From Coturnix japonica (lineage: Eukaryota; Chordata; Aves; Galliformes; Phasianidae), in contig NC_029516.1 of assembly GCF_001577835.2 (NCBI RefSeq), positions 55,468,802 to 55,532,801 on the forward strand: 64,000 bases of DNA. Direction: 5' to 3'. Positions 36,069 to 51,000 of this stretch are shown here, piece after piece. Below the pieces are notes generated by a model. That model was not told where the DNA came from. It searched no databases and saw only the letters and a list, made by a program, of their open reading frames with translations. The position numbers were made by a program, and so were the translations under genes. The stretch's first letter is position 1, and each line of letters begins with the position of its first letter.

Positions 36069-39000
36069 TAAAAAACCCCACCAGAAACCTGACTGCTACA
36101 TAGAGTTTGACAAGTTAAAAAGGAGTATAATGAAATACTTCCCTGACAGAAGGAGAATTGATCACTGAGGCTAGGAATAGTATGTGTCATTTCCTATCTC
36201 TATGTGCAGCAGCGTGAACAGGCAGGCGAGTTGCACAGCAGACTGTTGTGAAGCACAAGCTATTGCCAGAGGCAAGTGCAGAGCCTGATGTAGTTATTTT
36301 ACAGGGCAACTCCAGCTCCTGAGGATCAGTCCCACTTCCACTGGAGGTACATGAGTTAGCTGGTAAGGGTGCTTTGATGTACAATGGTTTACTCAGCTTT
36401 CAACAGCTCAGCCCAGAGTAATCCAGAGCTACAAGATGGCTATGGAGGGCTTTTATCTTAAACAAAAGCAAACCTAATAAGAGCAAGGCTGGCTTCATAT
36501 CTTGTGAGACATATCTGGTGAGCGCTGCAAGGAACCAGTTACCAGTCCTGTTCTTGTGGCTGCTCCTCAAGCAGCAGAACATTGTTTATCTTTGTAGTAG
36601 AATTTAAAAGAAATCATGTTAGGGTGGTTCCACGTGTAGCTGGGGAATACAGAGAGGTTAGCAATGTACCTGTCACCGGCTCCTGAGACGTTGACTATCT
36701 CCTCCCTGCTGACAGGGATGGCAGGGTAGTGGGCAGCACAGAGGCTGGCAGCAGCGGTCTGTATGGGGAGAGAGGGAGGTCAGTGAGCACAGCTCAAGCT
36801 GGTGTCATACAGACACGCATAGACGCCAAAAAAGGGGTACAAAAATAAACCAATAATCTTAATAATCTTTTCTTTTTTCACACTTCCAAGGAGAACTGTG
36901 ATTTAAATTCCTGAAAATGAAGCTTACAGTCATGAATATTCAGGAGAAGCACATGTGAAATGAGCTGGCTGTAAGCACTGCTGCCAGGAGCCAGGACAGA
37001 CAATTTTCTTCGCTAATCCTCAGAGCTGTGCGTTCCACCCACAAACACGAACATTTGCCAGCACTGATGCCATGTTTCCCAGCATCGCTGCTTCACCACC
37101 AGAAATAGCAATGATGCTCTGCAGTCCCAGACCAAAGCTGCTGAGAGCCCAGAGTTAGTGTTTCCCCTGCCCTTACCTGCTCATGAGGTGTTGGATGAAG
37201 AGAGATGCTCCCTCCCAGGCTCCTGCCACACAGGAGGACACCGTGAGCACCGAGGGTCACAACCACACAGCATAGGTGGGTCAGCAAAGGGCGGGCCAAG
37301 GCTGCTGCCATCTTGATAATGTCCTCCAGGCTGGATGGTGCCCCTTTAGAGAGAGAGGAGGAAAAGCAAGGGCATAACTTGAAACGATCTCAGTGGGTCC
37401 CTTTGTGGGCTGGCAGCCTGTAATTAGGAGCAGCCCACACAGTGCTCCTACTTATAAGCGCTACTGAAAATGTGATATTTTTTCTTTTCATTCATGGGAA
37501 ACATGATTTTCCAGTATTAAATTTCCATACTGTCAATCCTATACTTCCCTGGAACTACACATGTCTATAGAGATCAAAAACACCATCCTGAAGCATGACT
37601 TCCATGTTTTAATGCTTTTGGGTTTCTGATTGCATACAATGCAGTATTTCATTTCCCCAAAGGCTGGTAATGTCTCCAGGTGCCCTCAGAGCATCTTCTG
37701 TCACTGAAATATTTATCAACTAGAGATTGCTTTTATTTGGGTGACAAAGTGAGGAAAACGGGACCTCTTGGTTTGCACAAGGAGCCACGCTAGGCCTGCT
37801 GTGCTCTTTGATCGATCATCGGTTTGGGCTGGGCCAAGCAACCCACACAGAGATGGCTGAAAGGTGGAAGATGCCAATTCCGCTTATAAATTCCCACTGC
37901 GTTATAACCCAGTGTGACTGACATGGGAGATGGGGAGAAAATGCTCTCTCCTGGTCTACGTTATGTGAAATAAGCAGAGTCAGCATGACTGACTCTTCTG
38001 AGTGTTCAATACCTGCTGGCAGAGGGTTCCCAAGAGTCCGGTTGATTGCTTTTAGCTCTTGCAGGTTGGGGGAGATGTACGTGAGTGCTTTCCAGCTGTC
38101 TGAGAGGAATGGCTTAGAGGCCTTGTTCTCATCTGTCGGCTCGTAGCACACTTGAAGGGAAGACTGCAATTGGTTAATGAACTGATTCATCAGTGTTGGT
38201 TTTTTTCTGTATCTGAGTGGGACACAGAGCAGGAGGCTTCATGTGATCTGTATAACTGGGGCTGTTTCTGCAGTGTATCAGAAACCTAAATATGATTTCC
38301 CCCACACTGGGGTCCAGGGTACCCCAGTTTTCCTCTTTGCTGCTCAGCAATGACAAAGATGCTTCTGGCTCTGGAGTGATACAACCAGTCTTTGGATCTC
38401 CCTTAATCTACTTTGGGAACCTCTGCAACATACTAAGAACATCATCTCCTTCTTCAGGATTTGCACTTAAAAATGAAGGCATAATTGCAGAGGTTTGGGA
38501 AGCCTTGTGAAGAGTCCTCAGCATGCCAGAGAGTAGCCCTGTGTTTTATGGGAAGTGGAAATCCTCCCAAACGTTGCTTCAGCACTTGTTCTGAGAAGCA
38601 AACTCCATCGCTGCTCAGTGTGGCAGAAGCACATACAGCTGTGCTTGCCTTGAGATTTAATGCAAAGAGAACAGCTTTTTCTGGCTTTCTGGCAATGCCA
38701 AAGGGTTCTAGCTCCTATGTTATAGCAGATGTTATTTAGCTGCAGAATGAGGCAAACTCAGAGAAAGCCGAAGTCTTTCATCCGTTTCAAATAGAAAATA
38801 CATCATAGTGTTTGGAAAGGAGCACTCGGTAACAAGCAAATGCTGGGTATTTCCAGCAAGAAGTGGAGAGTGCTCAGAGTACATGGAGCATCCTGGTGCA
38901 CACACCCATAGGAGCCATGGGGCCAGGACTGGGCAGGGTCTCCTTACCTGCTAGCTGATGATCTCTAGCGAGTTGGCAGATGTACTGGATAGTGGAAAGA

Positions 39001-42000
39001 GGCACATTTCCATCAATGCAAACTAGTGGGGCCCGGCACAAATTCTCCTTGAACTGGGACACCTAGTGAAAATCCAAGACACAGAGCAGAGACAGACCAA
39101 GTCATTGAAGAGAGGCAAAATGATTGCTAGTCATAATCAGGACGCAGGGTTTTCGCTTATACTGCAGCTCTTAAACACAGGAATGAACATAAAGAAGTGA
39201 TTCCCTAAGGAAGCTGGATGTCTACTTTCATCTCTTCCCCTTCTTGTTCTCTGCTCCCCATCATTAAAAGGTGGACTTGACAGTTAGAGGCCCTGCAGCA
39301 GAGGAATACAGTTTGTTCCTCACTAGGCCCATTTGATACTCCTGGGTCACTTAGAGACGTACAAGGAGACGGAAAGCTGCTATTTAATATCTCTGTAGGA
39401 CTCTCTGTGCTCTGCTTGTTTTGACTACGCCTTTGTTTGCTGCCTACTGAGGCCCTGGAGTGTGTCCAGAGAAAGGCAACGGAGCTGTGAGGGGTCCGGA
39501 GCACAAGTCTTATGGGGAGCAGCTGAGGGAACTGGGATCATTCAGTTTGGATAAGAGGAGCTCAGGGGAGACCTCACTGCTCTCTACAATAACCTGAAAG
39601 GAGGTTGTGGCGAGGCCTAAACGTCAGGCCAGCGCTACAGGCACTCTTGCAGCCTCCCTCCTGTGTCTCTGCTAATCCTGGCTGAAAGAAAGGCTGCCAA
39701 AATGCACTTTGCAGCAGAAGATTGGATCAGAATTTCCACTGGCCACAACTGGTTCGTAAAGCTCAGGAGAACTAATCTGTCATGTAATGGTTTTCTGTGC
39801 CAAGGCCTGGGAGAGGCAGGGTGGGGATGAAAGTGGGAGCAGTGACCATATTTTTCCCTCACTAAGAGCCCCCCGATAAGTAAATTGCACTTAACATTCA
39901 TGTCGCTGCTAGTCATGAAGTACAGGATTTGTTCTGTTGACAGCAGAACGAGTAGGGAGGAGGGTGCAGTGATGGGGGGTTTCACCAAACCAATCTGCAA
40001 TTACTGCTTCCATTAGCCCTGATGTTTCCAAGGGTTGCACGTGCTGAGGAGCAGTGTTTGTTTATACAACTCAGCATGGAGAAACAGCATGGATGGTGGA
40101 GGGAGGGAGTAGAATAGGAAAACTTACTTTAGGTAGTGTTCTGTCTACATTTGGGTTTTTTTTTTTCCTTAAAAGGGAGAGATAAAATTTCTGCAGGTAG
40201 ACTGGATTCACTGCTGGCCTTAAGATGCCAACAATGATAGGTTAATTGAAATTCATCGGTGCAGGGGATTCTGGCCTGCACGTCATGGGATGGTAGCAAT
40301 GGTGACTTTTTATGGAACAGAAATATAAAGAAGCTCCATCTGGATAAGCAGCAGCAGGTACCTCTTGTAGCTTGCCATGCTGCAATCTCAGTGGCCAGTG
40401 TCTGGGGTTAACTTTAAGAATTTCCACGTTCCCTCTGCACACCCACTCCCTTCTGGTACAACTTTACTAGCTGGTTTTTGTCACACCTCCACACTGCTTC
40501 TCATAAGCAGAAGGTTGCAAATCAGCTGGCATGCATACGTATTGCTCTGTTATCTGCTGGTGGATGTCCATATCTCCCAAGCCAACGCTCAGTTCCCCAG
40601 CACTGGTGATCATAGCACTGTAAGTTGCTGTGCTCTTCCCCTCCAGCTGCAGGATGGCACTCATGTCCTAAAACAGGGAGAACAGTTATAAAAGGGGCAC
40701 GTTCCTCTTCTCTGTTACACTTGGCTCAACTTAAATATTCTTTCCCTGCACCCACCCAATCTGTGACAGCAGCCCAGCTCATTGTTTTCCCTTCATCTTT
40801 CAACTTTCATTCCCTAACCCTAACCCTTCATCCTCCATTCTCCTTACAGACAAGCAACATTTCAGAGGTATCTCAGTCTAGGTTGAATTCTAGAGTTCTT
40901 GTTCTTTTTGCTGTTTTCATTGAGCTGCTCAAATTACCTGTACTAAGGGCCCCATGTGCTCTTTCTGTCGGTATAGCAGGACTCTAAAGGCACCAATAGG
41001 CCTTAATGGCCCTGACCAGCCTCAGCTGGGGCCTCACCCATAGTCCTGGCTTTGCCCTCAGCTCTGCTTTTTCCCCAGCTGAGCATCTGATGCTCTGGAT
41101 TGGGGTTGCTCCTGGCTCCCTGGTGTCAGAGGATGAGCTGCTGCTGAAGTCAGGTGTTCCTCTAGTGTACAGCTGTGTGTGTATGCAGCTGTGAGATCCT
41201 GTTCTTCTGAACCTGGGAGGCACATAGCCTTGGTTCTATGCTTTCTCTGTCTTGTGGCCCAAATCAGGCTGGTTTTAGCACTGCTTTGTTTATCCTGAGG
41301 GTCAGGCTTTGCATATTTCTGGCTGTGCTTAGGCCTTCCTAATTGTTTTTGCAATTCTTCCTTATTTATTTCTCTTTCTCCTTCAAACTCCACTCCCTGG
41401 AGCTGAATTAAGACCATGTGGTTCAAACTTCAAGCTCCACATACATCTAGTCTGTATTCTGGGGGTAGCTCCTCAGCTTTTAATGGTCTGTACCTAAGCA
41501 GCACTGAATTATTCTCCCTCTTAGTGATGAGATGTGATGGAAGGCGGCTTTTATGTTCGCCAGGGTTAAAAATACTTTTCCCATTATATAATGCCATCAC
41601 CTCCGTTCTTCTTACAAGGCATCAATGTGAAACATACCATGTGGTGACAATAGTGCAGGATGGACTCTGAATGTTCATCCTTCCCAACAGCTGACAGAAA
41701 GAGAGGGGTCAGCCCAAGACGGCTTAAGCAGTCTAGAAGCAAATGAAAAGACATTAACAGGTCTGTCAGAGGGAACTTATGCACTTCCCTGGCATTTCCT
41801 GTACCCATCACAAGCATGCAGGCCTGCCGACATCACTTCTGTGTGTGACCTTGCCATGTGGCTGTTCCAACAATGCTGTTTTACTAATGGGTTCATGGGA
41901 AACCCTTCCTCCCCTCCCTTCAGGTTACCACAGTTCATTCCTCAGTGAATGGGTTGCGTTTTTTCCTCAACCTTTCCCCATCTGTGATCTGAAGTGATAG

Positions 42001-45000
42001 TAGATGTGTGTTAGGAAGACTTGGGATAGATCAAAAAGCCAGAGCAATCCTAAGATCTTCATGTTATTAACTGTGTACTTAGCAGGGGAGTTGAAACTAG
42101 ATGATCATTGTGGTCCTTTTCAACTCAGGCCATTCTATGTCCTCCTGCTAATTTCAGCACTCAAACACTGGTCTGCTTCTGTCTGTGCTATAGCACCAGG
42201 CACACTGTGGTCCTTTGCTGTTGCCACTGACTGTAGCCCTTTCTCTCCTACAGTAACTTCTGTGCTCCATTTCCTCTCGTCCTTGATGCATGGTTGAATA
42301 AACCACTTTTGAATAGGCATATTCATTTCAAATCCTTCCTTGGGACATACTCCCATTGCAACCACAACATAGCATTAATTCAGCACTGAGGACTGGGCTG
42401 TTCAGCAGCCATTGCAGAACAGTAGTGCTTATTTAACCTCAATTTGGTTAAATTTTTGGTCACTGTGCTACTTACTAGTTAACTTCATATTTGAGGTTCT
42501 TTATTCTCCGGACTCCTGCCCAACTCCCTTCCTTCTCATTTTTTGGAGCATCCCTTGCCTTTTCCAGGCAGTCTGTCCCCTGATGTGTTGCCTATTGTGT
42601 CTCAGATCTGAACAGTGCTCAAGAGCTCCTGCTGTTGAAGGAGTACCAAAGAACAAATCAGAGCTGGCAGGCACCCACAGGCAAACCTAAGCACTAGGTA
42701 CCTGCCAAGTTTCTTCCAACGCCGCCAAAAGTTCGTCTCACTCTTCCAATGTTTGTCTGCCCACCACCCTGGAGGAATAAATCATTTATAAGCAAAGCTG
42801 GAAGACCTACTTGGTATAGATGCCATGTCTCTATTAACATCTGAAGTGAAATTGATATTGCTAAATCATAGAGCAGCAAATAGAGACCATCTAGGTTTGC
42901 GAGCACTGCAAACTCCCACAGCCCATCTAAACACATCAGCTCTGGTGACAAAGGCCCGTTGCCTAGAAGGGGAGATCATTTTGGTCTCCCCGTGCATAAC
43001 TATCTTGATTTTATTGACTACAACCTCTTTGAACAACACCAAGGAGTGTTTTGGTTGAAGAGCAGCCTTCTGAATTTACTTGCTCACATCAGCACTGGGA
43101 CTCTGGAGCTACTGACCCAGACTTGATGGGCTCTGGAACTGCTTTCCAGGCCACCCAGCTCCCACCTGTAAGGAATTGTTTGTTTGCTTGGCTTTACTTT
43201 TTTCACTTTGAAGACAAAGCAGGTTTGTGTCACCTTTGCCAGTGCTGCCTCTGCAGTACTTTATTCATTTTAATTTATCTTTTTCTTCCCAAGCATCTCT
43301 CTCTCCAAAAACCTTTCTCCACCTTTGTGGTTACCAGCTTCTCCTTTCTCTCGCCTCTGTCCATCTGTCACAAATGGTCAGATTGCCAGAGCACAGGCAG
43401 TTCCTCATCCATCTCTTCCTCCTCCTCCCAGCTCTCATGCCAGAAGAATTACCTCAGTAAATGTCCAAATCTCTCTGGGCTTCACCACTGACTATCAAAT
43501 TGCTTTATAGCTCTTGACTCATAAAATCCTGAAACATCTTTTCTACTTCTGAAGACAGTTTGCCACTGGCATTCCTAATCATCTTCCAGATAATCCAAGG
43601 GCTTTTCAAGAGTAGGTTGTGACGTGAAAGAAGAAAGGATAAGATGTCCTTGCAAAATAAAATCTGAGAAGAAGAACTGGTTAAACAAACTTGCAGGTAT
43701 ATGGCAGGAGATGCTAGCTTAGCACCTGCATGTAAATCTTGTTTGCTGGACAGAACAGAGTTATAGACTTTAGAGGATACAAAGATAGTTCTAGTCGGGC
43801 AAAACAACAAACTCTGAATCCAGATTACAAAGTACATATAAACAAAGGTGGGGGGTACTTGCTGGGGAGGGTGAGTGTGCGATAGGGAACTGAGATGAAT
43901 GTGGACCCCAAGTATCTTAGACAGTGGGGAAGGGGGGAAGGGTTCACTAGCATTGGGTACAGGGATAAAGTGTCCCCTGATAATTTGAGAGACCCCATAG
44001 GTGCATGCCCCAGCGGATTCTCCCTGCGTTCAAACAAGGAAAGCTTCTCTGTCTCTTTTGGGGATAAAGATAATGAAGCAAGCCTGCTGGAACAAAAATT
44101 TTCCCAACAGGTGTTTGGGTGGCAAGTACTGAAGCATGTGCATACCCACACAGTGCAGCTCCAGGCCCAGATGCTCTCTCCCTGTATCAGCCCAGACGCA
44201 CAACAATACCTCCGTACATACTCATTTTTCTTGCTTGTAAACATTCTATCCTTCCTAAGCAAGCAGATGTGTTGCCATCTCAGGGTACAAGATAGTCTTC
44301 CTCCCTCCTCTTGCTGTTCTTGGACCTTCTTTGAACTTGCCCCAAAGCACTCCAGGGACCCTTCTTCCCCTGTACTGAGCCTTGAAATTACAGACAGTAC
44401 ATCTGTCCTTAGTACACAATAAGGTCTTCATCCAGTCCTGTGACTGCAAGAGGCTGTTCTCCCTACTGTGTTCTTTATTTTTTAATTTTTCTTATATATA
44501 AGTATATATATATATATAAAAATTTTTATTTTTTACCCCCAGGCTCCTTCTGTTTCCCTTGGCTCTCCCCAGTTGTGCAGTCAATTTGACACGGTGCTAA
44601 TTCTCCACCCCTTTGCTCTTCTGCATGGCAGTTCTCCAAGCCCTGAACTGTTTGGACAACCTGAGTAGAATGCCATGTAAGCAACCTATCGCCTCTGTCT
44701 ACCTTTCCACTACTTGTCACTCCTCATTAACCCAAATGCCTCTCCGTTACATTTGCTTACGCTCCCCTTGAATTGCCACTGGCACTGCCAGGAATACGGC
44801 TGTTTCCATCTGTGACTGTCTCCCAGTGAGTGTTGCAGATTTCCAAAGCACTGAGCCTGCCTATTTTAGCTCTGCAACTTACTGTGCATAATAGAAAAAG
44901 CCAAGGGAAAAAATACATGTACTCCAAAGTAAAAAGCAAGGATGCTTGTTTAGGCAAGTCAAACAACATAGCTTTGAACATGGTCCTCTATTTCAGTATT

Positions 45001-48000
45001 AAAAGAGGATACTGACTGTCATTGGTAATGAGCACAAACCTTGCTTAATGCAGTATCATCATCTATTTTTCAAAGCTGATGCCATCAGGAACACTAAAAA
45101 TACACACAAGCTCCTTTTTTCTGCCTGGCACGCTGCTCTTCTCTTTCAGTTTGCCCCTGCATCCCAATGGCACACATTCACCCTCACAGCAGATGAACCA
45201 GCTGACCACCAGTCGTGGGTGCTCCCTGCTGTTGTACAACTCCACAAGATCTAAAAGAAATGAAGCTGCTAAATTACTTTAGAGTGCATGCGATGAGAGA
45301 TGATGTAGCAGCTTGCTTGGAAAGGCGAAGAGACAACTGACTGATCACACCTTACTGATCAGTCTGAGCAGTACTTGAGAATCTATTCGATGTTGCACTC
45401 AGGGGAAAGGTGAAAATGGGCTAGTTTAGATGGTTTGAAATATGACTGAGCTTTCTGGCAAGGCTTCAAGGAATTGAAAGGGTTTCTAGGACCTCTTTCA
45501 GCATCCTACAAAGCTTGAATTCCTAATGTAAAGATAACTCTGCTCTTCCTGAAGTTGTGGATGCCCCATCCCTGGAAGTGTAGAAGGCCAGGTTGGATGG
45601 GGCCCTGTGCAGCCCAATGCAGTGGGCTGGAACTAGATTATCTTTGAGGTCCCTTACTACCCAAGCTATTCTATGATTCTCCTGAATATTCTAAAACCAT
45701 TATAACCATAACTACTTGTCCAGCACCTTTCCCAAGCCTAGAAAATGTTCATCTTTCTCTGCTGGTTACTTACATGCAAATAATTACTTAAAAGGCACTT
45801 CACTTCTGGATAGCCTTGAAAGCCACATGCAAGTTAAAACTAGTACAGAATACTGCTGTTTTCTTGCTAACTGGGATAGCATGTGTTGCAAATCTCTACA
45901 ACAAACACAGCATGTGTAAGGGTGGGACCTGCTGGGTGCTAAGCAATTTGGAAGTATCCTTAAAAGCCAAAGCAGAGCATTAGCATTGAGCCTGTTTCTT
46001 CTTCTGTGCCTAACCACAGAGGCTGTCAGTTCCCAAGTCCTCCTACAGCTTGGCATTTGGTTAACTGCCATAATGGGCCTTCAGCTCCAGGGTTTGCTGC
46101 TATGCAACATTAAAAATCTTCATTTTCCCTTGCCATCTGCTTCCAATGGGGTTTGTGACTGCCCTCAGCCCCTCACCACAACACGCATGGCCCAGGGGTC
46201 TGTATTCACTACTGCTATACCAGCAGGTGGTTTGCCTGCCTCTGATTACTCCTTGCCCTGATAGCCTAGTGCAGGCTATGCGTGTTCTCAGTTCAATCAC
46301 AGCTGAAGCTGTTAGACTTCTGGGTTTGAAAACCTGCACAGCTGTTGCTATAGTACATGTCACATAACTATTATGATAGTTTCCTTTACCTCCATATCAT
46401 TTAATTTCCAACTTCCTTAGCAATAGCTTCACCAGCTGGTCTTCTCCTATCTGATCAAGACATCTTCACAGTTGTCCCCATTTGAAGGCAGGAGTTTGCT
46501 ATAGGTTTATCACTTCAGCAATCAGCACAGAGATTTGAGACACTAAACAACGTACAAGCAAGCTCTACCACCTCAATCTCAAAATAAATAAATAAAATCA
46601 TGTAGGTCATATTATGGCTGCTGTTCGCAATGGGAAAGTCTTCATGTCTTTAGCTTCTTGGTCAAACCACAATGAAACACACAAGTTCTAGTAACACTTA
46701 AAATGCCTATATGTTTGGTTTTTTTTTTTTAAGCAATTTTTTTTCTTTATGACTTAAATTTCTTATGATTGAGGAAGATGGTTCTTATTTATCTGTAAAT
46801 GCTACTTTTCTCAAAGGCTTCTTACCACTCTGGGTACTTCACAAGTAGTCTGGCTCCTATTCCGGCTGCTAAGACAGCCTAAGGCAGCCAGAACTGGCTC
46901 TTACCTGGGGATTTCCTCACTCTAGGATCTAATCTTGAATTACATATAGGTTAGCACAGTGAGAGTTTTCATCTATTGCTTCTAGCTCTTTGCAAATGTA
47001 CTTTATGAATGACCTGGGCAGCTCTTCTACAAAAACAGCTCTTTGGGTTTTTGGCATCAAATAATTACACCGGGATACCTGTTGAGGCCAGAGTGATACG
47101 TTGAGATGGTAAAGATATGTTGCTCTGTTCCTTGAGAGGCAGTGACTCTCGGCACATGAACAGAGCAGATCAATGTGTGTGTATCCACCTAGACAACATA
47201 CCAAATACATATGACTACAATTCCTGTGTGTGTGCCTACGTGTTCATACAGACACAAGGAAAACATGCACTGACACCATCTTCTCCCCACCACCCTTCTT
47301 TGGATTGGCAACCCTGTAAAACTAGCTGGAAACTGCAGTGGTGATAAGCAAGCTACTATAGATACTATACCAGGATGACAGAGTTCTGTGCCTTGGCTAT
47401 GAAGTCAACGTTGATACCTCCAATCACCACCTTTAAAAGGAAGAAAGAAGTAGAAAGTGGTTGGAAGGAAAAGTTACAGTTTTTTTTTGCTTTTTTCCAC
47501 CCTCTTGAAAAGCCATCTGATTCACAGACTGAAGGCCTGTGCTTTTTTTGGTTGGCTAGACACAGGTCTGTGCACTTCCAGTCTGAGAGAATGGAAATCT
47601 CTCTTCAGTGTTGTTTTCTGAATTACGCCTGCTGATATGCAGCCCCAGCACGGTAGGCAGGACGTTACAGAGAACATAGAGGGGTGCTGACAGTTTGATT
47701 GAGGGGTCACAGGGTATAACAATTTTTGACAGATTCAATCTCAGAAAGATGGAAGCAGTGCTGTCTAACAGGAGTGAGAGGAAGGTTGGATAGGGAGGGC
47801 TTGTTCAGCCTGGAGAAGAGAAGGTTGTGGGGTGACCTCATTGCAGCCTTTCAATACCTGAAGGGAACTTACGGGGAAATGGGTTTTAAGTTAAAAGAGG
47901 GAAGATTTAGGTTGGATGTTAGGGGAAGTTCTTCACTAGGAGAGTGGTTAGGCCCTGGAACAGGCTGCCCAGGGAGGTTGTGGATGCCCCGTCTAGGAGG

Positions 48001-51000
48001 TGTTCAGACCAGGTTGGACGGGGCCCTGGGCAACCTGATCTAGTAAAGGTGTATGTTTGGTGGCCCTGCCAGGCAGGGGGGTTGGAACTACATGATCCTT
48101 GAGGTCCCTTCCAACCCGGGTCGTTCTGTGATTCTGTATGAAATAGATAAAAACGGGCAGAAAAACGTAGTCATGTCTTACAAGCTCCCAGAAATTACCC
48201 CAACCAGTAAAACTTTATGGATCACTGTCTTACTGTCCCACAAAGCCAGAAAAAGCAGCACAGCTCCACAGACAGAAAGTTCCCAGATTCTTTGGGGACA
48301 TAAAGTTCTTTTTTCCTCATTCTATCAAATGCCAGGTTACTGCCTCTGTAGTCACTGCACTCTTTTATGTTGACAAATCCTACTGCAAATGGGTTTTAGA
48401 ATCTTTTTTTCAGCTCTCTAAAGACTACCTAAAATAGATTTGCTGTAAATCACGTAGCGCAAATGAAATCTAAGATCGTGAATGGAGTATTAGAGTTATA
48501 ATGGATCACATTTGGGGTAAGCGGCACATCTTGTAATTCTGGCAGCCATGAGAAGGAGACCAAAGAAAGAAGATATTTATAAAATGTGTGTGACTCAGCA
48601 GCTCAAAATATCCTCTGCCAACACCCTCTTCCAACTCTACTCCTGCAGGCACATAAATTCCCTGGCACTGAGAGAAACAGAGTTGAAGTTGTGCATAAGG
48701 TCACAATAAAAGGTGAAAAAGTGATGAAAGTTTTAGTGGATTCAATAGTCAAAGATTTAATGGGTTTAGGCCATTGTCACAGTTCATCCTCTGTAAATAA
48801 AAAGGGAGAGAGTATTTAGCTGTGAATAATAAAGAAAATTAAAGAGAGAATGTCTGCCAGCATAAAGGAGACTGAGTGGTCGCTGGATGAGTCACCTTAC
48901 ACCTTTGGAAATAGATAAAAACCTGTCTTCAGTGCTGCCAGCAGACAGGTTTTATGTGGAGGACAGCAGGGGACTCACTGGCTGAGGCAGGGTTGTGTCC
49001 CTTCTGCGAGGCAAGCTCCCCTTCCTCGTGGCTTTCTGTAGTTTGCTCAGGGCCACTGCAATGCTGCTGCCCACTCTGGCATTGTTTTGGATCAGAGCAA
49101 GGTCTGTGTGGCATTTTTTTGAGGAAAAGAGAAAATACCAGCGTGACTGGCCCAACAGAAGCCTGTGTGGGAACTGCCTAGAGGGAGAAAGCAGGAAATG
49201 CATGCTGTGAGACCTGGGAGATTTGATTCCCAGAAGCCAAAATCCAGTGGAACATATGCTGGGTTCCAGTACCGTATAAACCTGCTGAAGTTTTAAGTAT
49301 TCACCTTCTTCTGTATCCATGGAGAGTAAAGCTAACATCTTCATTTTACAGAAAGGGAATAGAAGAGAAGGCCTCACAGAAGATGAGGTGTGAGATGTGA
49401 GGGATTTCTTGGACTATCTGTTTTGGCATCTCATTTTTAATGCAAAAGCAAAGGAGGACAGTAAGGGTGCTACTGGAAAATTGGGATGCAGTTACTGAGC
49501 TTTCATCTGTTTGTAGGTAATGAAGCACTTGCCCCTTGCTAAACTGTCAGTAAAATAGCAGCATTTTCCAGCAAACATCATTGGAGGAGATGATACACTA
49601 CTCCTTTATTCACTCCATTTAGTAAAAGGATACTAGAGTCCAGTGATTTCCCATTGGTTAATTCATTGATCTTCTGTAACAAAAACGGGGTCAGTTCTTT
49701 GCCTGTAATCCCTTTGGACCTGCAAATGTAAAGAAAATTACTGAGACAAACTGAGCTGGGACAGCATCAGAGTAGAAGCACTGCTGTGAGCAGATTAATT
49801 TATCACCATAACCACATAGCATAAAAAGTCCTGTAAACAAGCTTCAGGGTAGATAAAACCATGGTGGAAACCTTGTTGTGGGCTCATCCACACCCAAGGT
49901 TAAGCTGTGCTACAACCCCTCCAGCACTGTCCCTGAAGTCACTTAATTCCCCAAAACCATGGAGCGAACAGAGGTTAAGGCCTAGGCTGCTTCTCACCTG
50001 GCTTCACTGAGAGCTTGCTGGATGGCATCTTCAATAAGGTGGCCCGAGGCAGCTTGCTCCTGGGGACAGGGCACTGCTATCAGAACACCGCTGCTCAGGC
50101 CAAGCCCCAGAGTGCTGGCTGGGAGAGGACAGGCAGATCGTTAAGAGGTTCTCTTTGGACAAACTGAATGCTGAAGGAAAAGGACAGAGAGTAGTTGCAG
50201 GGTGTGTGAACCCACAGTGCTGGAGCTGTTCTCAGCTCACCCAAGGAAAGGTTCTTGTCCAGCTAGCAGTTTACATCCTCCTATTTCTTTTGAGGCTGTT
50301 TATACAATAAGAGGCAAAGACTTTCTTAAAAAAAAAAAAAACCAAACCAACCAAACATCAAAAAATGACTCCACTTCTTAACCCTCTGTTCCAGGGCCTA
50401 CATGGGTCTTTCCCTGCTGAAACACACCAATAAGTTTAGCTGCCTCCTCTTCGTCCTGGACACGATATGGTGCCTGGTAGCCACTCTGGCTTGAGAAGAA
50501 GGCTGGGAACATCCTTGACTCTCCAAAGGCAGCCACACAGACCCCCTGAGTTTCCTGTAGAAATGGAAGTGACATAATCAGTAGAGGAAAAGGGGATCCA
50601 CAAAGTGATATGGCTTTTTCCTTCCAACCATCTAGAAACTGTCATTCTTTAGAATCACAGCATTAGCACAGGGTTTGATTATTTTTGCATGTTTAATCCA
50701 TCCCATTCTATTCTGTTCTGTCACCAACCTTTTTCAAAGCAAAGAGCCAGACATGGTAAGTAGTCAGACAGAATCCGGCATATTGAAACATGCGAGACAC
50801 ATGCGTCCTTTGCTCGGAGCTGATCAAAAGCAGGGCAGCTGTCACTAGCACAATGCTGAGTCCAAGGTAACAAGCTGTGACCTGAAGTTATGCCATGAGC
50901 TGACAGGAATTTAAATGAGTTCTATTTGTGATTGGAAATTATTGACTCCGGCTGTCACCTGAAGTGCTGACCCTGGTGGTTTCCAGTATAACAAACCTTA

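Larger units (their letters stand above)
34125..36669 (-). other. Pseudouridine gene last intron
   Basis: Intron of 2.5 kb with a CR1 tail (34203-34299), a poly(T) run near 35119-35140 and a (TAA)n microsatellite (36022-36067). No other gene signal. Confidence 0.65.
39063..42701 (-). other. Pseudouridine gene introns 11-14
   Basis: Three introns of 1.0-1.5 kb around exons 12 and 13. CR1 pieces lie at 39452-39617 and 42079-42139, both opposite to the host gene. Otherwise nothing recognisable. Confidence 0.6.
42769..47370 (-). other. Pseudouridine gene intron 10-11 (4.6 kb)
   Basis: Largest intron of this gene, inside the kinase half. It contains a (TA)n tract (44492-44520) and a CR1 3' fragment (45553-45681). 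The open frames here are short and have no splice support. Confidence 0.65.

Noticed and set aside
40810-40830. Telomere-like 'ccctaaccctaaccctt'
   Set aside because: Under three repeat units and surrounded by unique intron; not an interstitial telomere array.
43895-44422. 175-codon plus-strand open frame in pseudouridine intron 10-11
   Set aside because: No domain, no promoter and no splice context; composition is like that of flanking intron.
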